Source: Paenibacillaceae bacterium
GTDB lineage: Bacteria; Bacillota; Clostridia; Lachnospirales; Lachnospiraceae
Assembly: GCA_015057715.1 (NCBI GenBank)
Contig: SVDS01000044.1
Span: forward strand, 1 to 33,929
Length of the DNA: 33,929 nt
Reading direction: 5' to 3'
How positions within the stretch are numbered: the first letter of the stretch is position 1; every line of letters starts with the position of its first letter. Under the pieces are notes generated by a model. That model worked only from the letters and a program-made list of their open reading frames with translations, did no database searches and was not told the origin of the DNA. Position numbers and translations under genes: made by a program. Positions 16,032-23,796 of this stretch are shown piece after piece.

Positions 16032-17615
16032 TTAGTTTTTCATGACTCTTGAAAGGTCAATAATAGTGTCGTTGTAAAGCTTCACTCCGCTCAGCTTATT
16101 GGAATAGGCATTGATGGTATCCAGATTGATGAAGTAGCACATACGGCCTCCGTCTTCCATCATCAATGTAAACGCCTGCTTTAACAACTCATCCTGCTTG
16201 CTTCTGTCAATGGTCTGTCTGGCCTCTGTTAACAGGGACGTGATCTCAGGATTTTCAAGCTGAGTATTGCAGCAATCAGACAGCCAGTGTGTAATCATAT
16301 GTCTCCATGGAGAACCGTTGTTGTAAAATACATTGGAGAATGCAATATCATAGTCTCCGGCTGAGCGCTTAGTTACAAACGTAGCGCCTTCCATGATTTC
16401 CAGTTTTACATTAAATCCTGCTTCAGTCATCATGGACATGACTGCCTGAAGCACCTCTTTTGTACGGGGTACCTTTCCATCAATAGCCATGAAATAGATT
16501 TCTTCTCCCTTGTAGCTGCTTTCTTTTAGAAGTTTCTTCGCAAGCTCTGGATCATACTGGTTGTATTTGCTTTCCAAATCCTTATCGTACCCTGTAACGC
16601 CTTCCATTACAGGCCAGTAAGCAGGAGAACCGGAACCAAGTATGCTTTCCACTATTAATTTACGGTCAATGGCGTGGGTCAGGGCAAGGCGCACATTTTT
16701 ATCTGCAAAGGGTTTTCCCTCTCCCGACTGAAGAGCCATCCAACTGATGGTTGTACCTGGCTTTGAATCCACCGTAACTCCATTTGTTCCGGAAAGTACA
16801 TCCACCTGATCTGGGGGAATGTTAGATATCAAATCAAATTCACCGGTTCTCATACTGGATACACGGGTGGTGTCTTCCGCTATTGGTTTATATATGATTT
16901 TATCCACATTGGATTTCTGATTACCCCAATCCCAGTAATCATCGTTTCTTACGAATACGGCTTCATTACCCGGATCCCAGCTGACAAATTTCCATGGACC
17001 TGTACCAGGGCTTGTCTTAAACAGATCCTCTCCCTGCTCTGCCAAAGCCTTTGCCGGAAGCATGGGCATATAGGTAAGCTGGTTGAGCATATCACCGATT
17101 GGCTTCTTACAATGTACAACAGCTGTATATTCGTCTGCTGCTTCCACAGATTCAATATCAGACCAGAGGAAATTCATATTTAAGGTATTGTTAAACGCAC
17201 CTCGTTCCAGAGTTGCCTTTACTGAGTCCGCATTGAAGTCTTCTCCATTATGAAATTTGACTCCCTGTCTTAATTTAAAAGTCCAGTCCAGACCGTCATC
17301 GGATACACTCCATTCTGTGGCAAGACCTGGTTCATAATTTCCTGCGTGGTCCGTACGAACCAGCATATCGTAAATCAGAAGCTGAATGCTGTAAAACGGA
17401 ACAACTGGCTGTCCCATGGGATCCCATGTGTAGACATCTTCAGACATGGAAAATGTCACAACATTCTCTCCGCCTTCTTTTTTACCTGCAGAGGTTTCCG
17501 TACCGCCCGCCCCATTGGTTCCCGGGGTACTGCTTTTTGTGCCGCCCCCGCAGCCTGACAGTGTGCCAACCCCCAGGACAGCCGCCAGCAGACAGCAAAT
17601 AATTCTTTTTCTCAT
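16032..17615 (-). CDS. family-5 extracellular solute-binding lipoprotein
   Basis: A 527-residue lipoprotein that captures the ligand for the Dpp-type transporter. The signal peptide MRKRIICCLLAAVLGVGTLSGC ends in a lipobox LSGC, giving a lipid-anchored Cys22, followed by a Gly/Ser/Thr linker. The mature part has family-5 features such as YDMLV, LATEWSVSDDGLDWTFKLR and VKFHNGEDFNADSVK. The start at 17615 is chosen because it yields a clean signal peptide; an upstream in-frame start adds 65 residues of non-secretory sequence. It is the first and presumably most expressed gene of the operon. Family-5 proteins bind peptides, nickel, opines or oligosaccharides; context favours a uronate-type ligand. 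Confidence 0.92.
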   Translation of the reverse strand: MRKRIICCLLAAVLGVGTLSGCGGGTKSSTPGTNGAGGTETSAGKKEGGENVVTFSMSEDVYTWDPMGQPVVPFYSIQLLIYDMLVRTDHAGNYEPGLATEWSVSDDGLDWTFKLRQGVKFHNGEDFNADSVKATLERGAFNNTLNMNFLWSDIESVEAADEYTAVVHCKKPIGDMLNQLTYMPMLPAKALAEQGEDLFKTSPGTGPWKFVSWDPGNEAVFVRNDDYWDWGNQKSNVDKIIYKPIAEDTTRVSSMRTGEFDLISNIPPDQVDVLSGTNGVTVDSKPGTTISWMALQSGEGKPFADKNVRLALTHAIDRKLIVESILGSGSPAYWPVMEGVTGYDKDLESKYNQYDPELAKKLLKESSYKGEEIYFMAIDGKVPRTKEVLQAVMSMMTEAGFNVKLEIMEGATFVTKRSAGDYDIAFSNVFYNNGSPWRHMITHWLSDCCNTQLENPEITSLLTEARQTIDRSKQDELLKQAFTLMMEDGGRMCYFINLDTINAYSNKLSGVKLYNDTIIDLSRVMKN

Positions 17616-17675
17616 AATGTTCTTTCCCTTTCTCCATACAAATTCACACCAAACCGAGCTCGTTGCTGTATGGTG

Positions 17676-17705
17676 AGTATAGCTTACTTGTATGAAGACT
17701 GTAAA
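17676..17705 (-). promoter_or_regulatory. promoter of the transporter-catabolic operon
   Basis: On the minus strand TTTACA (17700-17705) and TATACT (17676-17681) are 18 bp apart, about 60 bp before the binding-protein ATG. No catabolite-response element is evident. The weak spacing suits activation by the divergent AraC-type regulator. Confidence 0.6.
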
Positions 17706-17800
17706 TATCCCATTCTTCAACTGGTTTCCATTATTTGCCCTGAAAAGATAATATTTGTTAATAGAACAAAATTTATCAAAAGATAGACTTCTTTCAGCAC

Positions 17801-17829
17801 TTGTTATCAATCTTTAAATCTTATATACT
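17801..17829 (+). promoter_or_regulatory. promoter of the AraC-type regulator
   Basis: TTGTTA (17801-17806) and TATACT (17824-17829) with 17-bp spacing lie about 50 bp before the ATG at 17881, which has a GGGAGGGG ribosome site. The divergent promoters leave about 95 bp between them for shared operators. Confidence 0.7.
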
Positions 17830-17880
17830 TATTTTTGTTACATTTACATAATTTTCTACACCTGGGAGGGGCTATCATAC

Positions 17881-20184
17881 ATGAATCATAATTTAAAAGA
17901 CATCTTACGTAAATTCCGGAACAAAAAACTTCTGACACAGCTTTTTACTGTAATGGCTGCTTTCAGCGGAATTTTAATGGCAGTGGTATCCATGGTAGTC
18001 AACCACCAGACTACGGCCACCTTTCTAAAAAATAATAACCTGATCTACACCAACACTCTGGAAGTTTCCATTAAGACACTGGATACGTTATTTTCCGGTT
18101 TTCACAACTCCCTGACTCATATTACCTATGATGCAAGCATTGTGGATTCCGTCGTGACTCCAAAGCCCTTAGACTCTGTAGCCAATTATCAGGTATGGTC
18201 AGTTCTAAACGGTTACTGCCAGGAAACAGAAGGAATGGAAGAAATTTATCTCTACATAAGAAAAACCAATCAGGTTCTTACATCTACCTATGAAAAATGT
18301 TCCCTTGACTTTTTTCGGGAGAGAGATCTGGTAAACAGGCACTTTGCCTCCCGCCCTTCCACTGTTCTGCTGAAAAGCGGACGCACCACCTCCATTGAAA
18401 TTTATAAGGACAGAGTTTATATGGTGAGGGACTTTCCCTTAAATGGGGAAAAAGGTTTGGGAACTCTGTTTATGAAGATGAAGTCTTCTGTTCTTTCTGA
18501 TGCACTGGAAGCCGCCCAGACATCCTATAGCCACCTTCTGGCCTATGATAATGATTTTAATCCGCTCTTTCCCGGTACGCTTAATTATGACAGGGTGCCA
18601 GAAGGTTTGACTGATCTGATACCGGGGTATATAAAAGAAGGCAGAAATACCATATATTCCGACAATCAGCACTATTATTTCTGTCAGTCTGATCAGACCG
18701 GAATTAATCTGGTTCTGTTGGTTGATGATACGGCCTTCATGCCTTCCACACGTATGGTATTCATGAATTCTCTCCCTTATTTTGCCCTGATTTTAATTTT
18801 AAGCAGTCTTTTGTCGGTGTGCGTTCTCTACTTAAGCTATATGCCTGTACAGAAATTAAAGAAAATGATCTCATTAGAGGAAAGCAGTGGTAACAATGCT
18901 GACAGCAAGAATGAATGGGACTATTTAACAGAAAGTTTTTTAAAGATATCCAATCATAAATATCAGCTGGATTATATTTTAAGTAATATGATTCCAAAAA
19001 TTTCCAAGGAATTTTATTTTGATTTGTTGAACGGAAAACCAATGGATCTCCCTTATATTCAAAGCATACTTACAAATATAGGCAGTCCTTTAAATACAGA
19101 AGATCCATGCAAAGTGATCACAGTCACTTTGCAGGATTTTGTTGATCCAATTTTGAAAAACCATCTCGCTGACAGTTTAAAGCAGATTCTTAAACGGAAT
19201 TCAGATGGTATCTGCAGATATGTACTGCAACAGATCGATGAATCCCTTTATGCAGTGATCATTCAGTTTATAGCAGACCTTGGATATAGTAAAATTACGA
19301 ATTTTGAAATTAAGCTGGAACAAGCCTTTTTTCAATCCAACGATGGCCGGAGTAACGGTGTATTACTGGAGATTGGTCCGAAATGCAGTTCTATTCAGAA
19401 TGTGTCCTTTTCTTATCAGGAAAGCCTGGAAAGACTGGCCAGGCAGAAATACCCTTCAAAAAAGACCAATGAAAAAACAGTGCGCAATGAGGAAGACTCT
19501 GTAAAGTTCAACCATCATTTCTTCCAGCTGCAGATGAAATCAATCTTAGAGTTAATTATGAAAGGGGATACTGACACAGCTTTAAAAAAGGCACTCCATA
19601 TCTGCCATACCCTGCCTCACGACGGTAATCCTGAAGAGATATGCAGAGCTTATGAATATTACCGTCTTGCTTTTGTAAATACACTTGCCTCCTACCGCAT
19701 TACGGAAGCCGAAGAAAAGGAATACGCATTCCTCTTTGATCCGGACCCTTATCCCTCCCAATGCGCAGAGAATCCTGCCTGTATGCAGGAGTATATGGTA
19801 CCGTTTTGTACAGCTGCCGTAAATCTTCTGTCAGAAAAATATCTAAAGCAACAGCATAAGTATTTAATTCGGGCTAAACGCTGCATTGAAGAGTGCTATG
19901 CAGACCCAAATCTTTCCCTGAATCTGCTGGCAGAACAGTGCAAAACTACCACCAGCTATTTAAGCAGGCTTTTTAAAGAGAGCTTTGGAATTAATTTTGT
20001 GGACTATTTAAACCAGTACCGGATAGAAAAGGCCAAAGAGCTGCTTATAACTACCAGTAAACCGGTAAAAGAGATTGCTTCCAATACAGGCTTTAATTCC
20101 CAGCAGAACTTTATCCGGGTATTTAAAAAGCATGCAGGCGTGACGCCTGGACAGTTTAAGTCTGAAAAAGAAAGTACGAAATAA
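17881..20184 (+). CDS. membrane-anchored AraC-family transcriptional regulator
   Basis: A 767-residue one-component sensor-regulator. A first membrane segment lies at about 20-42 and a second at about 298-325 (MNSLPYFALILILSSLLSVCVLYL). The ~250 residues between them form an extracytoplasmic, probably Cache-like, sensor domain. The cytoplasmic middle part (about 330-655) has no motif I can name. The C-terminal ~105 residues are a double helix-turn-helix AraC domain, with LSLNLLAEQCKTTTSYLSRLFKE and IASNTGFNSQQNFIRVFKKHAGVTPG-type segments. Such proteins typically activate neighbouring sugar uptake operons after sensing the ligand outside. It is divergent from the transporter operon, its likely target. 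Confidence 0.9.
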   Translation: MNHNLKDILRKFRNKKLLTQLFTVMAAFSGILMAVVSMVVNHQTTATFLKNNNLIYTNTLEVSIKTLDTLFSGFHNSLTHITYDASIVDSVVTPKPLDSVANYQVWSVLNGYCQETEGMEEIYLYIRKTNQVLTSTYEKCSLDFFRERDLVNRHFASRPSTVLLKSGRTTSIEIYKDRVYMVRDFPLNGEKGLGTLFMKMKSSVLSDALEAAQTSYSHLLAYDNDFNPLFPGTLNYDRVPEGLTDLIPGYIKEGRNTIYSDNQHYYFCQSDQTGINLVLLVDDTAFMPSTRMVFMNSLPYFALILILSSLLSVCVLYLSYMPVQKLKKMISLEESSGNNADSKNEWDYLTESFLKISNHKYQLDYILSNMIPKISKEFYFDLLNGKPMDLPYIQSILTNIGSPLNTEDPCKVITVTLQDFVDPILKNHLADSLKQILKRNSDGICRYVLQQIDESLYAVIIQFIADLGYSKITNFEIKLEQAFFQSNDGRSNGVLLEIGPKCSSIQNVSFSYQESLERLARQKYPSKKTNEKTVRNEEDSVKFNHHFFQLQMKSILELIMKGDTDTALKKALHICHTLPHDGNPEEICRAYEYYRLAFVNTLASYRITEAEEKEYAFLFDPDPYPSQCAENPACMQEYMVPFCTAAVNLLSEKYLKQQHKYLIRAKRCIEECYADPNLSLNLLAEQCKTTTSYLSRLFKESFGINFVDYLNQYRIEKAKELLITTSKPVKEIASNTGFNSQQNFIRVFKKHAGVTPGQFKSEKESTK

Positions 20185-20217
20185 AAGATAGGAAACATGC
20201 GGGAAAGGCGGCAATTT

Positions 20218-20245
20218 CACCGTTTTGTAATTAGTACATACTATA
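20218..20245 (+). promoter_or_regulatory. candidate sigma-K-like promoter before the small-protein/glycosylation cluster
   Basis: CACC (20218-20221) and CATACTATA (20237-20245) match the Bacillus sigma-K consensus (AC, about 17 bp, CATANNNTA), here with 16 bp after AC. The sequence is AT-rich and weaker sigma-A readings are possible, such as TTGTAA near 20226. If right, the cluster would be made in the mother cell late in sporulation. Confidence 0.3.
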
Positions 20246-20249
20246 TATA

Positions 20250-20265
20250 AGAAATACGTATTTCT
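20250..20265 (+). promoter_or_regulatory. perfect 16-bp palindrome before the first small-protein gene
   Basis: AGAAATACGTATTTCT is a perfect palindrome 27 bp before the ATG at 20293 and just downstream of the promoter candidate. It may be an operator or a 5' stabilising stem in the leader. Confidence 0.4.
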
Positions 20266-20292
20266 ATTATTATATCAAGTGGGGGCGTTATC

Positions 20293-20577
20293 ATGGCTAA
20301 TTATAAACCAGTTGTCAGGACAATCGGGGCAGCATCAGCTGCTTCAGGCATTGTTCTTCCTGCAAAGCTTTCAACTACAAGCTGGGTACTTCTTTTAGTC
20401 AGGGGTACTGCTGTATTTAGCAATACAATCTTAAGAAGTGGTGCTGTTGCTATCTGGAAAAGCACAACTCCAACAACCGCAGAACCAAGTGAAGTAACCT
20501 TTACAGATGCAAACGCAGTTTACGGTATTTCCACCAAAGCCGGTGTTCAGCTCAGATTCAAATTCTACGCTAAATAA
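20293..20577 (+). CDS. 94-residue protein of unknown function, first gene of cluster
   Basis: Not recognised. The product is rich in Ala, Thr, Ser and Val, has no Cys, and shows no signal peptide or membrane segment. Alternating hydrophobic stretches (TSWVLLLVRGTAVF, GAVAIWKSTT) suggest a beta-rich fold. The end is aromatic and basic (QLRFKFYAK), as seen in some self-assembling or exported beta proteins. GGGGGCG is the ribosome site. A GC-rich hairpin follows the stop and could stabilise or end part of the transcript, so this gene may be expressed above those behind it. The many Ser/Thr residues would offer glycosylation sites for the Maf enzyme downstream. A structural surface subunit is a guess from context. 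Confidence 0.75.
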   Translation: MANYKPVVRTIGAASAASGIVLPAKLSTTSWVLLLVRGTAVFSNTILRSGAVAIWKSTTPTTAEPSEVTFTDANAVYGISTKAGVQLRFKFYAK

Positions 20578-20584
20578 AAGCTCC

Positions 20585-20612
20585 GGGGTGTTCATTTTTT
20601 TTGGGACACCCC
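20585..20612 (+). other. GC-rich hairpin between first and second cluster genes
   Basis: GGGGTGT pairs with ACACCCC (plus T-G and C-G) around a T-rich loop. No T run follows the stem, so it is not a standard terminator. A 3' stabiliser or partial attenuator of the first gene's mRNA is more likely. Confidence 0.45.
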
Positions 20613-20630
20613 TACAAAGGAGGCGGTGGT

Positions 20631-20921
20631 ATGTTATCTAAATTATGTTTTACAGGCTGTCAGTTAATCTGCTCCGGAGTTGTAACTGCAGATGTGAATT
20701 TAGCATGTGATTCAAATCTGTTTCTTACAGGAACGGTATATACTCCTACCGGAGAACCTTTGCCTGATGCTGCCATTGAAGTACGCATACTTGATGACGC
20801 TGATCCTCCCCGGGTGATCCGGGTCGGTGTCACGTTTTCTCTTGCAGATGGCACTTATGGGGTCTCTCTGCCCAGAATACCTGGCAGACAGTATCAGCTG
20901 CTGGCTTTTTCGCCTTTATAG
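20631..20921 (+). CDS. small carboxypeptidase-regulatory-like beta-sandwich protein
   Basis: A 96-residue protein. From about residue 30 it has the pattern FLTGTVYTPTGEPLPDAAIEV, then a turn with DGTYGVSLP, and ends YQLLAFSPL. This is the carboxypeptidase-D regulatory-like (transthyretin-like) fold reduced to one domain. The first ~28 residues contain three cysteines (CFTGCQLIC) and are not a clear signal peptide. The start at 20631 follows AAAGGAGG. It is one of four such small paralogues in this cluster, with the glycosyltransferase gene 37 bp downstream. Role unknown; a surface building block or glycan acceptor is the context-based guess. Confidence 0.75.
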   Translation: MLSKLCFTGCQLICSGVVTADVNLACDSNLFLTGTVYTPTGEPLPDAAIEVRILDDADPPRVIRVGVTFSLADGTYGVSLPRIPGRQYQLLAFSPL

Positions 20922-20958
20922 GCATTGGCTTAAGGTCACCATTCTTGTGGAGGAAGCT

Positions 20959-22689
20959 ATGAAAATAATTAAAACTTCTGATGGATATAAAGTCTGCCGT
21001 ATAAAAAAAGAAAAGAAATATGAATATCTGGCAGATATTACACATTACGACCAGGAGATTCGTAAGCTTATGGATACTCTGGATGGATTAAAATTCGATT
21101 CCCTTGTTTTTTTATTCGGCATAGATACCGGAGCTTATTTAGAGCAATTAAGAAAATGTCTCTGCAGCAAAAACACTGTTATTATCTTTGAACCAAACCC
21201 CTCCGTTTTCAAACAGTTCCCGGCGGCCTTAAGCGATAATATTCATCTGGTTTTTTATGAAGAAAAACTGGTGAAGCAGATATTTGAACAGACCATTACT
21301 TTTAAAAATATCAATAATATCTATTTTTATGCGTTTGGAAATTACCAGAAAATCTATAAAAAAGAATATGACCGGCTGATCGAACATCTGGACTGGACTA
21401 TCATGAACGCTGCCTCCCAGGTATATTTAGCCAAGCGTTTTAAAAATGTTTTCATAAAAAATATGATAGCAAACATGAAAATAATTCATCAGGCTACTCC
21501 TGTCAACAACTATGTATTTTCCAACAAGGACGTTCCCGCCATTGTAGTATCCGGCGGAGCTTCTCTGGAACAGAATATAAAGGATATGTTGAAGCAGAAG
21601 GATAAATTGAACGATTACTTTATTATAACAGGAAGCAGAACATTAAAAGCACTTGTTCAAAACGGAATTGTTCCGGATATGGTTGTTTCCGTTGATCCGG
21701 TAGATGCCAATTATGAAATGATGAAAGATTATCTGGATTTAGACGTGCCGCTGGCATTTTATGAATACAGCAACCGTTATCTTCTAAGGGATTATAAAGG
21801 AGGGAAAATTCTGATTTCTCTTCTGTTTTCCCATACCATAAAAGGAATGGAGCATTTGAAATCGGTGTATTGCGGCGGATCTGTATCCCATGCCTGTATT
21901 GACATCGCCAACATGCTGGGCTGTTCTCCCATTCTTCTTACTGGTCAGGATTTTGCACTTACAAATAAAAAACATCACGCAGACAGCGCAGTGTTTCCCT
22001 TTGACAGCAGCAGCCGGTATGATGCCCAGATCATGATTAAGGATGTCAATGGCAATCTCACAGAAACAACGGTAACCCTGGATTCCTTCAGACGAAATCT
22101 TGAGTATTATATCAGCTGTTATAAAGACCAGCCCCGTGTCCAATTTATTAACTGTTCTTATGGAGCGGAAATAAAAGGGGCTCCTCACAGGGAATTAAGT
22201 GAGATATTGGAAAAAAGTACTTTTTCCAGTCATAAAACTCCCTGCAGACCAAATCATGAACTAAATCTGAATCCTGAAACGACAATTAAAACCATTTTGG
22301 AATTTTTAGATAACTATCTGACTAAAACCAGTCAGGGATTGGAATTGTGCCAGATCATCCTATCTGAAAATAAGACGAAATCTCTTCTGGATGTTGAAGA
22401 AGACGATATAGATCTTCAGAGAATCCTATATATCCTACAAATTGTAAATAACATTGAAAATGACCCATACAACCAGTTTTTTGGAGGGTATTTTACGGAA
22501 TTCCTCTATGATATGAAAGAAAAAAACAATAATATGTCTGCAAAAGATTTTGATAAATTAACTTCTGACCTTCAATATCAGACACTTTTTTTCAAAGAAT
22601 ACTTAGAACGCCTCAATGAAATACTTGCAGAGGTTAAGGATACCATTGTCTCAACGGTATCAGAATTCTACCAATCGCATATAGTTTAG
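20959..22689 (+). CDS. Maf-type protein glycosyltransferase (DUF115/MptE-like)
   Basis: A 576-residue cytosolic enzyme of the motility-associated-factor family, which attaches nonulosonic acids (pseudaminic or legionaminic acid) to Ser/Thr of surface proteins, classically flagellin. The N-terminal part (1-150) has a Rossmann-like LVFLFGIDTGAYL and VIIFEPNPSVF. The core MptE-like domain starts with PAIVVSGGASLEQNI (Gly199-Ser202 region) and contains IVPDMVVSVDP and CSPILLTGQDFALT. The C-terminal ~130 residues are helical. The start at 20959 follows GTGGAGG; an earlier in-frame start (20827) would overlap the previous gene heavily. A full legionaminate pathway lies downstream, so CMP-legionaminic acid is the likely donor. 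The acceptor is unknown because no flagellin is nearby. Confidence 0.88.
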   Translation: MKIIKTSDGYKVCRIKKEKKYEYLADITHYDQEIRKLMDTLDGLKFDSLVFLFGIDTGAYLEQLRKCLCSKNTVIIFEPNPSVFKQFPAALSDNIHLVFYEEKLVKQIFEQTITFKNINNIYFYAFGNYQKIYKKEYDRLIEHLDWTIMNAASQVYLAKRFKNVFIKNMIANMKIIHQATPVNNYVFSNKDVPAIVVSGGASLEQNIKDMLKQKDKLNDYFIITGSRTLKALVQNGIVPDMVVSVDPVDANYEMMKDYLDLDVPLAFYEYSNRYLLRDYKGGKILISLLFSHTIKGMEHLKSVYCGGSVSHACIDIANMLGCSPILLTGQDFALTNKKHHADSAVFPFDSSSRYDAQIMIKDVNGNLTETTVTLDSFRRNLEYYISCYKDQPRVQFINCSYGAEIKGAPHRELSEILEKSTFSSHKTPCRPNHELNLNPETTIKTILEFLDNYLTKTSQGLELCQIILSENKTKSLLDVEEDDIDLQRILYILQIVNNIENDPYNQFFGGYFTEFLYDMKEKNNNMSAKDFDKLTSDLQYQTLFFKEYLERLNEILAEVKDTIVSTVSEFYQSHIV

Positions 22690-22718
22690 TAAATCCTATG
22701 AGAATAGAGGGTATGCAT

Positions 22719-22883
22719 ATGGAAGACGACGTTCAATTTGATTCAATTAAGAACAATTACAAAGAAATGAAAGTATCCAAAATGATTGTAAACGGAAAAG
22801 AGCAGGAAGGAAACATCATCAGTGCTGAAGTTACAAAAGACAGTCAGCAGTTAAACGTGACCGTTTATACCCAAAACGAGTAA
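22719..22883 (+). CDS. 54-residue acidic protein of unknown function
   Basis: Not recognised. The start at 22719 (MEDDVQFDSIK) is preferred over ATGs at 22698 and 22713 because AGAGGG lies 7 bases upstream. The second half (KMIVNGKEQEGNIISAEVTK...) reads as beta strands with a VNGKE turn. The product has no cysteine, signal peptide or membrane segment. It lies between the glycosyltransferase and the second beta-sandwich gene, all co-directional with short gaps, so it probably belongs to the same system. Confidence 0.7.
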   Translation: MEDDVQFDSIKNNYKEMKVSKMIVNGKEQEGNIISAEVTKDSQQLNVTVYTQNE

Positions 22884-22913
22884 AGCTTGAAAGAAAGGGG
22901 GCGAAACGAAACC

Positions 22914-23237
22914 ATGGACTGTCATAAACATTCCTCTTACACCATAAGAGGCTCCAGGCTTCTGCCCTGCAGAGAGAATCATTTTGATTTTCATCTTGGC
23001 CGTATCAACTTTCAAATCATAAAGGGAACTGTTTACTGCCTGAATCAGACCCCCAGCGCCGGAGCTGCCGTACAGATCACCCAGGTCGATCTGGTGAATC
23101 ACACTTCGACTGTACTTGGTTACGCAATTACAGATGAAGCGGGGCGTTATGTCTTTTCCCTGGAGGCACGGCCTGACATGAAATATGAGATTTCGGTCTT
23201 CGCCCCATTAATCACTGAGCGAAAGGGGGATATTTGA
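22914..23237 (+). CDS. small carboxypeptidase-regulatory-like beta-sandwich protein
   Basis: A 107-residue protein with the same plan as the gene at 20631. After a Cys/His-containing N-terminus it shows IIKGTVYCLNQTPSAGAAVQI, then GYAITDEAGRYVFSLEA and ends KYEISVFAPLI. The start is uncertain: ATG 22914 lies about 13 bases after AAAGGGGGC, while an upstream TTG (22887) lies before that site and is unlikely. The TGA stop overlaps the next ATG by one base, implying coupled translation. Likely one of a set of subunits, not an enzyme: no catalytic motif is seen. Confidence 0.78.
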   Translation: MDCHKHSSYTIRGSRLLPCRENHFDFHLGRINFQIIKGTVYCLNQTPSAGAAVQITQVDLVNHTSTVLGYAITDEAGRYVFSLEARPDMKYEISVFAPLITERKGDI

Positions 23238-23533
23238 TGAGCTGCTATACCGAACTTTTAATATCACCAAAGAATTTTAATAACAGAAATATAGCTTCGG
23301 CAGTCATTACCATGGATTACGTTCCTGAAGTACTGCTGACCGGAACCGTTTATAATAACCGGTGTGAAGCTGTAGAAGGCGCAGTCGTTCGTGTTATCGC
23401 TGTGGCCTCTCTTATTAAAAAGGATCTTGGTTATGTAATGACCAATCAATTTGGAGAATTTGCCATTGTGGTAGAAAAGAATCCGCAAATCAACTACCAG
23501 TTCGATATCTACGAACCGGTCCTCACCAGTTAA
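23237..23533 (+). CDS. small carboxypeptidase-regulatory-like beta-sandwich protein
   Basis: A 98-residue paralogue. It has LLTGTVYNNRCEAVEGAVVRV, then GYVMTNQFGEFAIVV and QINYQFDIYEPV. The start ATG shares one base with the previous stop (TGATG) and follows GGGGG with 7-base spacing. No signal peptide is seen, as in its relatives, so export would have to be by another route, or the proteins are released or assembled on a spore. It is closer in length and layout to the preceding gene than to the one after. Confidence 0.78.
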   Translation: MSCYTELLISPKNFNNRNIASAVITMDYVPEVLLTGTVYNNRCEAVEGAVVRVIAVASLIKKDLGYVMTNQFGEFAIVVEKNPQINYQFDIYEPVLTS

Positions 23534-23548
23534 TTAAGGGGAAATGTT

Positions 23549-23785
23549 ATGGCACGTGGAATAATCAGAGGAATGGTCCGCTACAAAAATCGTGTTCCCG
23601 TGAGAGGGGCCATCATTATTTTGGAACGAATGGTAAATGTATTTAATGAAGAACTGAAAGAAGACGACTGGGAAGGTGTCTACCTGGGTTTCACTCAGAC
23701 GAACATACACGGGGAGTTTTATTTTTCTGTTCCGGACAATACCGTTACATACCGGGTAAAAGTATTTGACAATCATCATGAGTGA
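23549..23785 (+). CDS. minimal carboxypeptidase-regulatory-like beta-sandwich protein
   Basis: A 78-residue protein, the shortest of the four paralogues; it lacks the N-terminal extension. The pattern is IIRGMVRYKNRVPVRGAIIIL, a longer acidic insertion (FNEELKEDDWEGVY), then GFTQTNIHGEFYFSVPD and YRVKVFD. It starts at ATG 23549 after AAGGGG. It ends 11 bp before the first legionaminate gene, linking the small-protein set and the sugar pathway in one transcript. Confidence 0.78.
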   Translation: MARGIIRGMVRYKNRVPVRGAIIILERMVNVFNEELKEDDWEGVYLGFTQTNIHGEFYFSVPDNTVTYRVKVFDNHHE

Positions 23786-23796
23786 GGAGGGACATC

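Noticed and set aside
9929-17615. Operon read as a simple dipeptide or nickel uptake system
   Set aside because: The transporter type alone would allow it, but three co-transcribed sugar-acid enzymes at the 3' end argue against it; the ligand remains open.
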